57,229 nucleotides of DNA from Thermoplasmatales archaeon (GCA_020350825.1 CP070724.1:1791436-1848664), one strand, 5' to 3'; numbered from the stretch's first letter, positions 1 to 9,179 are shown. Translations and numbers: made by a program. The notes: generated by a model from the sequence alone, not told the origin.

Positions 1-231
1 CGTGTAGAAATTGTTCTTGATGAACCTACATTTTTAGATCAACCTATGATATATCGAATGAAAATATTCGCTGATAGGCATAAAGAGAAGAAACATGAAT
101 TTACTTTTCTAAATAGAATAGGCGATTGGCCATATGTCATAGTTGATTATACGATAGTAGAAGAACAATTTGCAATAATGAAACACTATCATGAAAAACA
201 TGATATTAATTTTAGGAAAGAAGAAGCATAA
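1..231 (+). CDS. Partial hypothetical protein (5' end outside window)
   Basis: The frame is open from the first base and ends at TAA 229-231, so this is the last 76 residues of a longer protein. An internal ATG lies at 46, but upstream codons (RVEIVLDEPTFLDQP) look coding. The tail is charged and rich in His, Lys and Glu (KHYHEKHD). I do not recognise a family and see no signal peptide or membrane segment in the visible part. Confidence 0.5.
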   Translation, partial: RVEIVLDEPTFLDQPMIYRMKIFADRHKEKKHEFTFLNRIGDWPYVIVDYTIVEEQFAIMKHYHEKHDINFRKEEA

Positions 232-241
232 AACGTGAATA

Positions 242-352
242 ATGGAAAGTGAAATATATCTTGCTTGGAAAAAAATGTCAAAAGAAGAGAAAGAAGAATT
301 AAATAAAATGCTACAAGCAAGTTTGCCAAAATATACAATTGAAAAAGATTAA
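242..352 (+). CDS. Small charged protein, 36 aa
   Basis: ATG 242 to TAA 350-352 encodes a 36-residue peptide rich in Lys and Glu (start MESEIYLAWKKMSKEEKEE) that should form one amphipathic helix. It begins 10 bases after the preceding stop, so it could be translated from the same message. No strong ribosome site is visible. Function is unknown and it may not be real. Confidence 0.35.
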   Translation: MESEIYLAWKKMSKEEKEELNKMLQASLPKYTIEKD

Positions 353-383
353 TATTTTCTCTAACTTTCCCTTTTTTTAGTTA

Positions 384-410
384 TCAATCATTATCTCGAT
401 ATGTGAGTTT
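384..410 (+). promoter_or_regulatory. TATCnCGATA upstream element, copy 1
   Basis: The sequence CAATCATTATCTCGATATG is one of three near-identical elements (others at 12525 and 40101). Its core TATCnCGATA has TATC and GATA as inverted half-sites. All three sit upstream of genes for small zinc-binding Cys4 proteins, so a shared regulator is plausible but unproven. Confidence 0.5.
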
Positions 411-465
411 TACTTTCAATGACCTATATTTTAGTTATAAAAATTATAAAACCGTTGCAAGAAAT

Positions 466-612
466 ATGTTTATAAAACAATGCCCTAGATGTGGTCAGAA
501 CCTCGGCATCAACTATTATGTAAAGCTTGAAGGGGGAGGTGGCGGATTACATAGGATCTGTAAAGACTGCCGAGAAGCTTTATTTCAAAACAAAAACTGT
601 GCTAATGTTTGA
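466..612 (+). CDS. Small zinc-ribbon protein, 48 aa
   Basis: Two CxxC knuckles (CPRCG near the N terminus and CKDC further on) separated by a glycine-rich stretch (EGGGGG) make a one-ribbon zinc protein. The frame opens at GTG 403, but that falls inside the repeated upstream element. The second copy at 40183 keeps only the part from MF[I/M]K onward as a reading frame, so ATG 466 is preferred. The copies share 200 bp of sequence including the promoter. The partner (nucleic acid or protein) is unknown. Confidence 0.6.
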   Translation: MFIKQCPRCGQNLGINYYVKLEGGGGGLHRICKDCREALFQNKNCANV

Positions 613-728
613 CCGCTAAAAATGAGATGAAATAATTATATTAATAAGCAAATGAAAGTAAGGTTCTCCTTATGATAAAAATTAGTGGAAAACCTTCAAT
701 TTATCTAAACTATTTGTTAGCAACTTCT

Positions 729-1064
729 TTATATATCTAAACTTCCTCTAAATGTCCCAATTATGTAGAATTTACCAAAATATCCTTTGAAATTGCTTGG
801 TATTTGAATGCGCTGAAATTTAACTATTCCGTGGGTTATTCCATCAAGATAGATCGTTCGGAAGCTTAAACGTAGTGCAAGAAAATTAATTGTTTTTCCA
901 TCTTGAGATATCCTTGGATATAAAACTATTCCCCTTATTATTGTTTTATCGAATAATCCTGTTGTTTCGCACTTAGATCCAATATCACAATTCAATCCTG
1001 CTGCTATTGGTATCGTTGCTAACATCATCATGCAGACCAATATTCCTATCGCCTTCGACTTCAT
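729..1064 (-). CDS. Small exported protein, 111 aa
   Basis: The N terminus MKSKAIGILVCMMMLATIPI is a signal peptide of the same type as the exported proteins at 26612 and 36287 (VCMLLIAT). A ribosome site AAGGGG lies just upstream on the minus strand (1073-1081). The rest is a short, mostly beta-strand domain with no catalytic motif I can see. General make-up (small, exported, beta-rich, ending near a Gly/Ile-rich strand) resembles the proteins at 2282 and 28362. It lacks the shared TGTTACAG promoter element. Confidence 0.6.
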   Translation of the reverse strand: MKSKAIGILVCMMMLATIPIAAGLNCDIGSKCETTGLFDKTIIRGIVLYPRISQDGKTINFLALRLSFRTIYLDGITHGIVKFQRIQIPSNFKGYFGKFYIIGTFRGSLDI

Positions 1065-1253
1065 ATCAATTATACCCCTTTTATTTTGTTATTTTGTCAT
1101 AGTTAATTTGTGTCATATATATATTTTTCGTATAAAATATGTCACGTTAAATAAAAAAGATCTACTGATATATTGCTCGTCCCGATACCATATTTTTTAT
1201 TATAAACTAATCATTAAGAATAAATACTCATTGCCTTTTCACTGTCTCTTATT

Positions 1254-2135
1254 ATGAAGATCCAAACTGAATGTGTTCCTTGTTTGTTAAAAAGAATTAT
1301 ATTTGAAGCAAAGCTAAGCACCGATGATAAGACACTACAAACTAATGCTATAAGAACTGCCTGTAAGATGCTTTCTGAAATCTATGATCCTAACGAATGC
1401 AGTGCAGTAATCGCTACAAAGGTTCACAAAATGGTTTATGACACTTTAAATGATGAAGATCCTTATGCTGAGTTAAAAATCGATAGCAACTTAATTGCTA
1501 AATCCTTGCTTCCAAAAATGGAAGCACTCATTAAAAAATCTGATGATCCATTAAAAACTATTATGATCTGTTCTATTATTGGGAACATGATGGATTTTGG
1601 CATTGAGGGAGCAAGTACCGATCCTAAAATGCTAAAAGATATCTTTGAAAAGATATATTCCGATGGATTGGGATATGATGATTATCCAAAACTAAAGAAG
1701 CTTTTAAAAAAAGCAAAACGTGTTATTCTTTTTACAGACAACTGTGGAGAAATTGTTTTTGATAAAGTTCTTTGTCGTGAACTAAAGAAATTTAATCCAA
1801 ATTCCTTTATCACTATTGTTGTTAGAGGAAAGCCAATAATAAGTGATGCAACCCTTAAAGATGTTCAGGAATTGAATTTTAAAGAGGTAGTTGATGAGAT
1901 TTTAACAACAGGGTGTTTTGCTATTGGTGTGGACTTTAACTCGCTACCTCCAAAATTAGAGAGAGCTATAAAACGTGCTGACTTAATAATTTGTAAGGGG
2001 ATGGCAAATTATGAAGCTTTTTCTGAAACAAAGTACAGGCCCATTGCTTATCTGTTAAGAACAAAATGTAGTGCTATTGCAAATTCTATGGAAATTTCAC
2101 TTGATGTTAATGCAATAAAAGTGTATAATAATTAG
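1254..2135 (+). CDS. DUF89/ARMT1-like damage-control phosphatase family protein
   Basis: A 293-residue soluble protein whose start (MKIQTECVPCLLKR) and central motif LFTDNCGEIVFD are typical of the DUF89 family. In that family the Asp and Asn of DNCGE hold a metal ion, and members are proposed to dephosphorylate damaged sugar-phosphate metabolites. The C-terminal stretch (DLIICKGMANYEAFSE) matches the conserved GMANYE motif. An N-terminal CxxC may bind metal. The stop codon overlaps a stranded fragment of an exported-protein gene (2134-2154). Substrate cannot be told from sequence. Confidence 0.85.
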   Translation: MKIQTECVPCLLKRIIFEAKLSTDDKTLQTNAIRTACKMLSEIYDPNECSAVIATKVHKMVYDTLNDEDPYAELKIDSNLIAKSLLPKMEALIKKSDDPLKTIMICSIIGNMMDFGIEGASTDPKMLKDIFEKIYSDGLGYDDYPKLKKLLKKAKRVILFTDNCGEIVFDKVLCRELKKFNPNSFITIVVRGKPIISDATLKDVQELNFKEVVDEILTTGCFAIGVDFNSLPPKLERAIKRADLIICKGMANYEAFSETKYRPIAYLLRTKCSAIANSMEISLDVNAIKVYNN

Positions 2136-2154
2136 GTACATGCTAGGCTTATAA
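2134..2154 (+). pseudogene. Stranded coding end of a C-terminal tag (RYMLGL-stop)
   Basis: AGGTACATGCTAGGCTTATAA reads R-Y-M-L-G-L-stop. It is nearly identical to 5128-5148, the true end of the secreted rhodanese gene. Here it starts inside the stop codon of the unrelated DUF89 gene. The following pyrimidine tract and promoter element also match those after 5148. It looks like the edge of a copied cassette. Confidence 0.6.
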
Positions 2155-2180
2155 AACAAAACCCTCTCTTTTTTTCTTTT

Positions 2181-2204
2181 TGTTACAGATGTTGCAATAA
2201 AATT
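2181..2204 (+). promoter_or_regulatory. Secretome promoter element, copy 1
   Basis: TGTTACAGATGTTGCAATAA, followed by AATT and, about 10 bases on, the TATA-like GATTTAAACC. The element is an imperfect direct repeat, TGTTACA-GA-TGTTGCA. It lies about 80 bases upstream of the gene at 2282 and directly after a pyrimidine-rich terminator-like tract (CCCTCTC then T/C). Confidence 0.75.
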
Positions 2205-2281
2205 CTAAGAGAAAGATTTAAACCTAGAAAGTATATATTTACTTTACACAATTTTATTACTTAAGGGAGGAAAAGCAGAAC

Positions 2282-2698
2282 ATGAAAGATAATAATGGAA
2301 GGAAAGGACTTGTTCTAGGAATAATAATATTGTTTGTTTGGATTGCAATAGCACCAGGAATTACAGCTGTTGATAATGATACAGAAGATGGTTATAAATC
2401 AATATATAATTCTGAGATTGGAATATCTGATGATTATGAGGAAATTATTACTTGGATTATTGGTAACATGTATGTAAATTTCAACTGGATTAAGAGAAGA
2501 GGTTTTATCCGTGGTGAAGTAGAGATTGAGGTGAAACCTTGGAATGGGATTTTATTTTTATTCGGTTTGAGGAAAGTTAACGGGAGTGTAGAAATATATT
2601 CCGATGGGCATGTATATCGAATTCATGCTTATCGTTTTATAGGATATGAGATTAATGGTATATGGGGAATTGCATTTGGTAATATTGAGTGGGTGTAG
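2282..2698 (+). CDS. Small exported protein ending in GNIEWV, 138 aa
   Basis: An N-terminal hydrophobic segment (residues about 9-29, LVLGIIILFVWIAIAPGITA) looks like a signal peptide. It is followed by a short beta-rich domain ending GIAFGNIEWV. The protein at 28362 ends GFAIGNIEW, and both genes are followed within a few tens of bases by a member of the YQTTKS family, so the two-gene unit has been duplicated. GGGAGG lies upstream and the shared promoter element starts at 2181. Function unknown. Confidence 0.7.
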   Translation: MKDNNGRKGLVLGIIILFVWIAIAPGITAVDNDTEDGYKSIYNSEIGISDDYEEIITWIIGNMYVNFNWIKRRGFIRGEVEIEVKPWNGILFLFGLRKVNGSVEIYSDGHVYRIHAYRFIGYEINGIWGIAFGNIEWV

Positions 2699-2701
2699 AA
2701 T

Positions 2702-3292
2702 ATGAAAAAGAAATTGATTATTGGATGTATAATAGCAGTTGTAATACTGGTTCTAGTGTCATTTACAGGTGTTGTTGGTTATCAAACCACTAAATCTAAT
2801 TCTGTAAAAGTATCACCGTTGTTTAATATTAGAACTAACAGGGCGATAGATGAAGAAAGCAAAGATCTGACTTGTAAGTATGTTGGTAAAGGAAATACGT
2901 TACCGTTTCCTGAACGGGATGATAAAACGATTATGATTCAGAAAGCTATTGATAGCATTAGTAAAATGGATGATAAGACATTTGATAGATTCATAGCGTA
3001 CATTATCAACTATGCACAAAAGAATGGAAAAATTAATGGTATTAGTCCCGATGAAATCAGAGAAGCACTTTATTTGTTTAGAAATAGCGATGAATCAATA
3101 CCAATATTCGATGCGAACACAAATAATAATCCTCAGATACTTACCCTGATGACTTGTTATATCACATGTAGTTGTATTATTACATTTGATTACGGATTTA
3201 AAGGCTTTCTTGGTTGTCTTTTAGTGTTGCCATTTTTAGTCGTTTTAACAATTTATTTTATTCTCGTCGGCATGATTTCTACTATAGTTTAA
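2702..3292 (+). CDS. YQTTKS-family exported/membrane protein, paralog 1
   Basis: One of three paralogs here (others 3378 and 28738). Layout: N-terminal membrane or signal segment (about 4-25) ending in GVVGYQTTKS; a conserved charged middle with RTNRAI.EESK.LTC and LPFPER; a helical region; then a Cys-rich run (TCYITCSC) and a strongly hydrophobic C terminus (about 160-196). It starts 3 bases after the preceding stop, so the two are co-transcribed. A 57-bp block at 2812-2868 is identical to 28851-28907, showing recent duplication or gene conversion. Function unknown. Confidence 0.7.
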   Translation: MKKKLIIGCIIAVVILVLVSFTGVVGYQTTKSNSVKVSPLFNIRTNRAIDEESKDLTCKYVGKGNTLPFPERDDKTIMIQKAIDSISKMDDKTFDRFIAYIINYAQKNGKINGISPDEIREALYLFRNSDESIPIFDANTNNNPQILTLMTCYITCSCIITFDYGFKGFLGCLLVLPFLVVLTIYFILVGMISTIV

Positions 3293-3317
3293 TTGTCTAA
3301 TATTGCTATAACCTTGT

Positions 3318-3339
3318 AGATTCTTCTGTGCTAAAAACC
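3318..3339 (+). repeat. AGATTCTTCTG-type intergenic repeat, copy 1
   Basis: AGATTCTTCTGTGCTAAAAA plus CC. Exact or near copies follow each of the three YQTTKS genes (also 3999 and 29346), with a weaker copy at 9942. From here to the ATG at 3378 the sequence also matches 9942-10000 (AATATTAG.ACAT.TAT..GAATATGGGGAAAG), so it is part of a copied promoter region. Confidence 0.55.
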
Positions 3340-3377
3340 TAAATATTAGAACATCTATAGGAATATGGGGAAAGGTT

Positions 3378-3986
3378 ATGAAAAAGAAGATATTAATAGG
3401 TAGTATTGGAGCCGTTATTATACTCGTTCTGGTGTCATTTACAGGTGTAGTAGGGTATCAAACCACTAAATCTTCTACTATCGCCAAAGCATCACCATTG
3501 TTTAAAGTAAGAACCAACAGGGCAATCGGGGAAGAAAGCAAGGAGTTGACTTGTGATTATTTCGGTAAAGGTTCTACGTTACCGTTTCCTGAACGGAATA
3601 AAAAAGTAATAATCGTTCAGAGAGTTATTGATAGAATCAGGTTAATGGATGATAAAACATTTGAAAGATTCATTTCGAATATTATCAACCATGCACAGAT
3701 GAATAACAGGTTAAATAATATAAAACCAGATATAATCAGGGAGGCACTTTATATGTTTAGAAACAGCAATAAACCACTACCAATTTTCAATGACGGTTTA
3801 AATAATCATAATCTTTTCACATTAGGACCGACTCTATGTGGTTGTCCACCAATTCCAATTACATTTGGGGGTGGGATTGGAGGATTTCTTCTCTGTATTT
3901 TATTATTACCATTATTGCCGCTCTTCCTTCTCTTTCAATTTTGGTGTGAAATATTCCCACTAGCAACAGCAGTGTCCCCCTTGTAA
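3378..3986 (+). CDS. YQTTKS-family exported/membrane protein, paralog 2
   Basis: Same layout as 2702: N-terminal membrane segment, GVVGYQTTKSS, conserved RTNRAI.EESK.LTC and LPFPER, helical middle, short Cys-containing loop (LCGCPP), then a glycine-rich and very hydrophobic end (GGIGGFLLCILLLPLLPLF). The start is supported by GGGGAAAGG at 3367-3375. The tail differs most between paralogs while the first 75 residues are well conserved, as if the tail carries specificity. Function unknown. Confidence 0.7.
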   Translation: MKKKILIGSIGAVIILVLVSFTGVVGYQTTKSSTIAKASPLFKVRTNRAIGEESKELTCDYFGKGSTLPFPERNKKVIIVQRVIDRIRLMDDKTFERFISNIINHAQMNNRLNNIKPDIIREALYMFRNSNKPLPIFNDGLNNHNLFTLGPTLCGCPPIPITFGGGIGGFLLCILLLPLLPLFLLFQFWCEIFPLATAVSPL

Positions 3987-3998
3987 ATTGTTAATCAC

Positions 3999-4020
3999 AG
4001 ATTCTTCTGGGCTAAAAACC
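3999..4020 (+). repeat. AGATTCTTCTG-type intergenic repeat, copy 2
   Basis: AGATTCTTCTGGGCTAAAAA plus CC, just downstream of the second YQTTKS gene, followed by CAAAATTGGCAGTAAA, which is also found after copy 3 at 29346. It may be a transcript end signal or part of the promoter of the next gene. Confidence 0.55.
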
Positions 4021-4215
4021 AAAATTGGCAGTAAAATTATTATTTTTATCAATAACAGGCAGAAACAACCCTCTAACGTATTTTCTATATTTTAATCCCC
4101 ATTGGAGATTATTTGGTGGATTGAAATCAATAAAATTGATAAATGTTGCAATTTTCATAGGTTAAATTTATATTGTATAAAGATAATATACTGTTTATAT
4201 AAAGGGAGGCTCGAA

Positions 4216-5148
4216 ATGCGATATAATTTGAATAGAAAATGGTTGGCTTTCGGTACAACAGTCCTATTGATGGGGCTTATATTTGGTTCGACTGGAAATG
4301 CAGTAATAATTGAGAATAAACAGAGATATAATATGGCTACTAATAATGGCATTTCCTCAAACCTAAATAATGATTATACGAACATAACAGTTTACGAAGC
4401 ATGGGATATGTTAAACGATACATCCAACGGAATCCAAATCCCTGTTGACGTTAGAACAGATGGGGAATGGAATAGTGAACACATAGACACGCCTCCTCCC
4501 GAAGACCCAATACATTATTGCCTTGATCTATTGCAGAACGAAACTGGATTACAAGAATTTATGACATTATTCGAAGGAGAAGAGGTTGTTCTATACTGCA
4601 AATCTGGTTATCGGAGTTTTGTTGCAACTAATATCCTTGTTGACAATAATTTTACTGGAACAATTTACAACATGCTTGGTGGTATCCTTGCATGGAAAGC
4701 TGCAGGATTTCCCACCAAAAATGAAAGCGAACCTGACCTATATTGCGATGGATCACTTAGCTGGACTAATATAAAACCAGGTGCAGGTATCAATGGTAGT
4801 TTTATAGTTGAAAATGTTGGTGATCACGAATCCAAACTTAATTGGGACGTAGAATCATACCCAGATTGGGGTTATTGGGCGTTCATACCCTCAAGCGGCT
4901 ATAACCTTACAATTGAGGACGGGCAGATTTTAGTTAATGTTTCTGTTTTCGCACCAAATGAAAAAAATGTAAATTTCACTGGAACTGTAAAGTTAATAAA
5001 TAGTGATAATCCTAGCGACAATTGTACTATTGACGTCTTTTTATCAATATCGAAAAACAGAGCATTCAACATATTCACACCATTCCTAAGATTCCTAGAA
5101 AATCACCCACGTATGTTTCCAATACTAAGGTACATGCTAGGGCTATAA
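4216..5148 (+). CDS. Secreted rhodanese-domain protein with Ig-like domain and C-terminal FPxLR tag
   Basis: A 310-residue exported protein. ATG 4216 is chosen because GGGAGG lies at 4204-4209 and a signal peptide (WLAFGTTVLLMGLIFGSTGNA) follows; the frame is open further upstream. Residues about 60-165 are a rhodanese fold with active loop C128-KSGYR, able in the family to carry sulfur. Residues about 170-280 form an Ig/BACON-like domain (PDLYCDGSLSWTNIKPG). The end, NHPRMFPILRYMLGL, is the C-terminal tag shared with 26612 and 36287. A half promoter element (ATGTTGCAAT, 4143-4152) precedes a TATA-like AGGTTAAATTTA. Confidence 0.8.
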   Translation: MRYNLNRKWLAFGTTVLLMGLIFGSTGNAVIIENKQRYNMATNNGISSNLNNDYTNITVYEAWDMLNDTSNGIQIPVDVRTDGEWNSEHIDTPPPEDPIHYCLDLLQNETGLQEFMTLFEGEEVVLYCKSGYRSFVATNILVDNNFTGTIYNMLGGILAWKAAGFPTKNESEPDLYCDGSLSWTNIKPGAGINGSFIVENVGDHESKLNWDVESYPDWGYWAFIPSSGYNLTIEDGQILVNVSVFAPNEKNVNFTGTVKLINSDNPSDNCTIDVFLSISKNRAFNIFTPFLRFLENHPRMFPILRYMLGL

Positions 5149-5186
5149 AAACAGACTAAAACCAACCTCTCTCATTCTTTTCTTTT

Positions 5187-5210
5187 TGTTACAGATGTTG
5201 CAATAAAATT
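5187..5210 (+). promoter_or_regulatory. Secretome promoter element, copy 2
   Basis: TGTTACAGATGTTGCAATAA plus AATT, then GGGAAAGTTTTAAATC as the TATA region. It lies 80 bases upstream of the C25-type protease gene and right after the CCTCTCTC pyrimidine tract ending the rhodanese gene. Confidence 0.75.
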
Positions 5211-5289
5211 CTTAGGGAAAGTTTTAAATCAACGTAATATATATCTATATTACCAAATATTTTTATTTGGAAGAAAGGAGGCAAAAAAT

Positions 5290-8200
5290 ATGAAATATAA
5301 GAAAATTAAAATAGAGGCTGTCGCGTTAACTGTGCTACTTCTGGGAGCAATGTTTTTGGTTCCAGCAAGTTCTGTAGAGAAAACTGTTGAAGAAAAACCT
5401 CTTGTAGAAACGTATAGATCTTTTGACGATAAACCAGATAATAAGGTAGTAAATCATGGACCTATCGAACTTGATAGAAAATACATTGTAAATCCAGGAC
5501 CTGCGCCACTTGATAGAGGTGATAATTATAATGATGCTGGAATGAGAGAGGATGCCGGTGATTCTTTTACTCGTTCGGACGCTATTTATCCTGGTGAACT
5601 TGTTGATAATACACCAGGGAGGGGAGTAACAGGTGAACTTGATTCTAGTGATGAAGATTGGTACTTTTTTTCAGTTTGTATAGGTCAAGATATAGATATT
5701 ACTATGACTCCACCTGGAACTTCTGATTTTGATCTTGCTCTTTGGGATGAGACAGAAACTCTGAAAGAAACTTCTTCAAACGTTGGTAATGGTGTGGCGG
5801 AATTTATATTCTTCACTGCAGAATATACTGGCTTTTATTATATGCAGATTACTTATGCTAGTGGAAGTAGTGGTCAGTATTCATTTGATGTTAATCTGTC
5901 AGACCAAAACGATGCTAACACGGGTGATGATGCGGGTGATACCTTTGCTAATGCTGTTCTCATTACTCCAGATACTTATAGTGGGTATCTTGACATGGAC
6001 GACCCATATGATTGGTACAAATTTGTGGTAGATACGGGAGATGGCATTCATTTTAATCTAGAAATGGAAGACACTGCTGAACTATCTGATTACGATATTT
6101 CGTTGTACAATGAAGCTGAAGAATTAGTGCATTACGAGAAAAATTATTACGATGATGAACTTTTGTATCCTGTTCCTACTCTTGCATCTCCTGAGGAATG
6201 GAGAGTTAAGATTGAGATCTTTCCAGGATGGGTTGATGCACCAGAGCCAACTGAGTGGAAGTATTATAATTATGGTTCAGGTGCTTATAATCTTGAATTT
6301 GCCATAGATGGGAGTGCTCCTGCTCCACCAGATCCAATACCTCAACCTCAGATCACGCCAATGACAAAAACTTTCACTGTTAACAACGATCCAGATAGTA
6401 ACAATGATGAGTATGGATATATTGCATCTATACCAGCGTGTAACTATTTAGAAGGCAGTGATCGATATCTAGCACCTATTGTTTATGATGGGGATGATAC
6501 GTCAACTAATTATTTTGATACTGAAGATTACCGTGGAGTTGTTGATGACACCACCGGTTATTTACTTGAGGACTGGAATGATTATTTGACTTCGCATGGT
6601 GAAACTGCTACTGAGTATATTGTTCCTGCTGATCCTATTGAGGCAGCAGCTGATATTGCGACAAATAACTGGGTTTCATCTGATCTTGCGGTTGTAGCTG
6701 TTGATGGAAGTGGTTATGAGGATGAGGTAAAACAGGTATTTCAAAAGACAAAGACACTGAGGCGTGCTGCAGATGTAACTGAGATATATAGTGATGATCC
6801 TGATATTGGAGATTTTGGCTATTCAACGCTCATATTTCCAAAGTGGTGTGCATTTATGGTTAAAGTTTATGATATCACAATAGAGACCCATTATTCTATA
6901 GGGTCTATATTAACTCAGGTTTTTCCAAAATTTATGGACCAGGCTTTCGATGATTGGCCGACGCCATATGATGCTCCTGGTGATTCAGTTGGATTATATT
7001 ATCCGATTACACAAATGGGCATATGGTCTACCGGTACAGAAGTAGGTCCAACCAGTTATGATTCAATGGAAATTACAAAAATTGCAGGTCATAGGCATAG
7101 AATTCGAATAGGCGCTGCTGATGCAGATTCGGTTTTGAAGGTTACTGTAGAAACTGATACTGAATCAGATTTGCAGGTATTTCTCGTTGATCCAAAGGGA
7201 CATATTCGTGCGCCTGATATCCCTCAATGGACTGGTCCTGTTAATCCGATCCACGTCTGGAATGGCTGCTCCTTTGACCCTAGCGCCGGTGGATTTGATC
7301 CTTGGAGATCTTGGGAGCCAGAGGATCATCTTGTTTGTTCTGCTGAAGTTCTTCATCCTGAACCAGGAAGATGGACTGCCATTGTTGTGCCTCGATATGA
7401 AGACGAAGGTTCAACAAAATATACCATTACAGCCGAATTAAGAAAGATCAATCCAAAAAGGGCTGATGCAGCCGTATCTGCTGCAAACGCTGCGGTTATT
7501 GCTTCACAAGAACATGCACCTTTATTGTACGTAACTGAAGACAGCATACCATCTGAGACACAGAGTGCGTTTACTACGCTTGGTGTTACCAAAGTCATAT
7601 TTGTCGAAAGAGGAGGAATTGGTAGTAGCGTGAGTGGTCTTCCAACACTTGAAGCAGACCTTACAACAATGCAGGAAATAATTGACCACATAAAGGGTTA
7701 TTCTTCTTCTGAAAACTATATAACTATTACTTCTATAAAATCAGGAGATGGGTACTTCGCGCCAGCAGCTATGCTTGCAGCATACCATGGATCGCCAGTT
7801 CTTCGAATAGGTGACGCTCCAGGTAACCCTGCAGGAGTTGCTGATCGTATTGAGACTTGGAGAATCTGGGCTGGAACCTGGTATCATGGATCTCGTGCTC
7901 CAGGGCATTTACCAAGATATGAGGAACCTATAGAAATCAGTAACTTAAAACTCTTTATCGAGCTGATAAAGACCTTTATCGGTGGTACTGGTGAAATTAC
8001 CTCAGACGAACTAGGACTTGATGCACACAAACGCTGGTTTGAAGAACTTTATGATGGCATTCATGATTGGATTGCTGGTTATGGACTTGATCTTTCTGGA
8101 CAAGAGGGATACTGTTTTGTTGCACCACGAAAAGACATCTATATACCAGCACAATTTGTTATGACTGGTACCAACTCGTACGGAGGTCATATTCCTGGAC

Positions 8201-9045
8201 TAACACCTGCTTATATCTCAGCAGTTATTGTAAGAAGTGTTTTATATCCAGCATTGATATTTGCAAATGAAAATCGAAATTTCACTACAACCAATCTCCA
8301 GGAGACTGGGGATGGTGCATTTTGGACTGGAAATGATGGAGTTGTTTACTATGTTTATACCACTCGAGATGCTAAAAAGGCGTTTAGTTCTCATGGTAGA
8401 ACATATGAGGGACATTGTGTTTGGGAGGCTCATCTAGAACGTATGAATAATGGTGCCAGTGCATATTTCTATGATGGACATGGTACAGGTGGAAGTGGTC
8501 AAGGACATCAATATATCCAGACACCTTTCTGTAATTATCCTGAGCAGATCTGGTGGGATGCATGGCGTGGATATACATATGATAATTGGGATATGCCGCG
8601 TAGAAATGGAAACTGTTGGCATAATCCTGAGCCACCTAATCTCTACGACATTATACATTATGACCATGTAGACGGCAATTACGGCAATCTAGGAAGTTGT
8701 GCTGTCTTCTACCATTCTTGCTCAACGGCAGATCAATTTGGACCAATGGTCTTCCTTGATCATGGCGCTGTAAGCTTTTTTGGAGACGCAGGATCTGGAC
8801 CGTTCCCTGGCCCCGATATAGTGGTCGACAAGTCAATCATAGATGCTTTAATCTATGGTGAACCAATAGGCCAAGCCTATTCCAAATATATTTGGATTAT
8901 TATTAGAGATTTCACCACAGATGATCCAACATCAATGTATGGGTCTTCATCAATGGACCAAGATTCGTTAAAATGTATATACGGTGATCCAAACCTCATC
9001 ATCTACAGCCCAGAATGGACTTCACCTGTACCAGTAGATGTTTAA
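5290..9045 (+). CDS. Secreted gingipain-like (C25-type) cysteine protease with two PPC domains
   Basis: A 1251-residue exported protein. Signal peptide at about 1-29; two pre-peptidase C-terminal (PPC) beta domains at about 85-205 and 208-345, each with a D-x-D-W-Y/F pattern (DEDWYFF, DPYDWYKF); then a large C25-like region. The likely catalytic pair is His1064 (YDGHGTGGSG) and Cys1144 (YHSCSTADQFG), as in caspase/gingipain folds. GGAGG lies at 5277-5281. A second gene at the window's far end is very similar over the last 400 residues. It lacks the FPxLR tag. Such proteases are known from Marine Benthic Group D genomes, where they are thought to degrade detrital protein. Confidence 0.85.
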   Translation: MKYKKIKIEAVALTVLLLGAMFLVPASSVEKTVEEKPLVETYRSFDDKPDNKVVNHGPIELDRKYIVNPGPAPLDRGDNYNDAGMREDAGDSFTRSDAIYPGELVDNTPGRGVTGELDSSDEDWYFFSVCIGQDIDITMTPPGTSDFDLALWDETETLKETSSNVGNGVAEFIFFTAEYTGFYYMQITYASGSSGQYSFDVNLSDQNDANTGDDAGDTFANAVLITPDTYSGYLDMDDPYDWYKFVVDTGDGIHFNLEMEDTAELSDYDISLYNEAEELVHYEKNYYDDELLYPVPTLASPEEWRVKIEIFPGWVDAPEPTEWKYYNYGSGAYNLEFAIDGSAPAPPDPIPQPQITPMTKTFTVNNDPDSNNDEYGYIASIPACNYLEGSDRYLAPIVYDGDDTSTNYFDTEDYRGVVDDTTGYLLEDWNDYLTSHGETATEYIVPADPIEAAADIATNNWVSSDLAVVAVDGSGYEDEVKQVFQKTKTLRRAADVTEIYSDDPDIGDFGYSTLIFPKWCAFMVKVYDITIETHYSIGSILTQVFPKFMDQAFDDWPTPYDAPGDSVGLYYPITQMGIWSTGTEVGPTSYDSMEITKIAGHRHRIRIGAADADSVLKVTVETDTESDLQVFLVDPKGHIRAPDIPQWTGPVNPIHVWNGCSFDPSAGGFDPWRSWEPEDHLVCSAEVLHPEPGRWTAIVVPRYEDEGSTKYTITAELRKINPKRADAAVSAANAAVIASQEHAPLLYVTEDSIPSETQSAFTTLGVTKVIFVERGGIGSSVSGLPTLEADLTTMQEIIDHIKGYSSSENYITITSIKSGDGYFAPAAMLAAYHGSPVLRIGDAPGNPAGVADRIETWRIWAGTWYHGSRAPGHLPRYEEPIEISNLKLFIELIKTFIGGTGEITSDELGLDAHKRWFEELYDGIHDWIAGYGLDLSGQEGYCFVAPRKDIYIPAQFVMTGTNSYGGHIPGLTPAYISAVIVRSVLYPALIFANENRNFTTTNLQETGDGAFWTGNDGVVYYVYTTRDAKKAFSSHGRTYEGHCVWEAHLERMNNGASAYFYDGHGTGGSGQGHQYIQTPFCNYPEQIWWDAWRGYTYDNWDMPRRNGNCWHNPEPPNLYDIIHYDHVDGNYGNLGSCAVFYHSCSTADQFGPMVFLDHGAVSFFGDAGSGPFPGPDIVVDKSIIDALIYGEPIGQAYSKYIWIIIRDFTTDDPTSMYGSSSMDQDSLKCIYGDPNLIIYSPEWTSPVPVDV

Positions 9046-9179
9046 ACCACATCTACTACCCCAATTTTTATTCTTTATTAAATAAGGCTTGTACATTTTG
9101 AGACAAGTGTTTATTTTCTAAAGGATTTATTCACTTCTATTGCCCAATTTTACAACATTCGTTTTATATACAGAATTAA

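Noticed and set aside
403..465. GTG start extending the zinc-ribbon protein upstream
   Set aside because: This part overlaps the repeated regulatory element, and the second copy (40120-40180) is similar in DNA but does not keep an open frame there.
6635..6826. Minus-strand frame inside the C25-type protease gene
   Set aside because: Shadow frame made of PQ/LQ-type low-complexity words from the antisense of GAT/GTT-rich coding sequence; no ribosome site or promoter.
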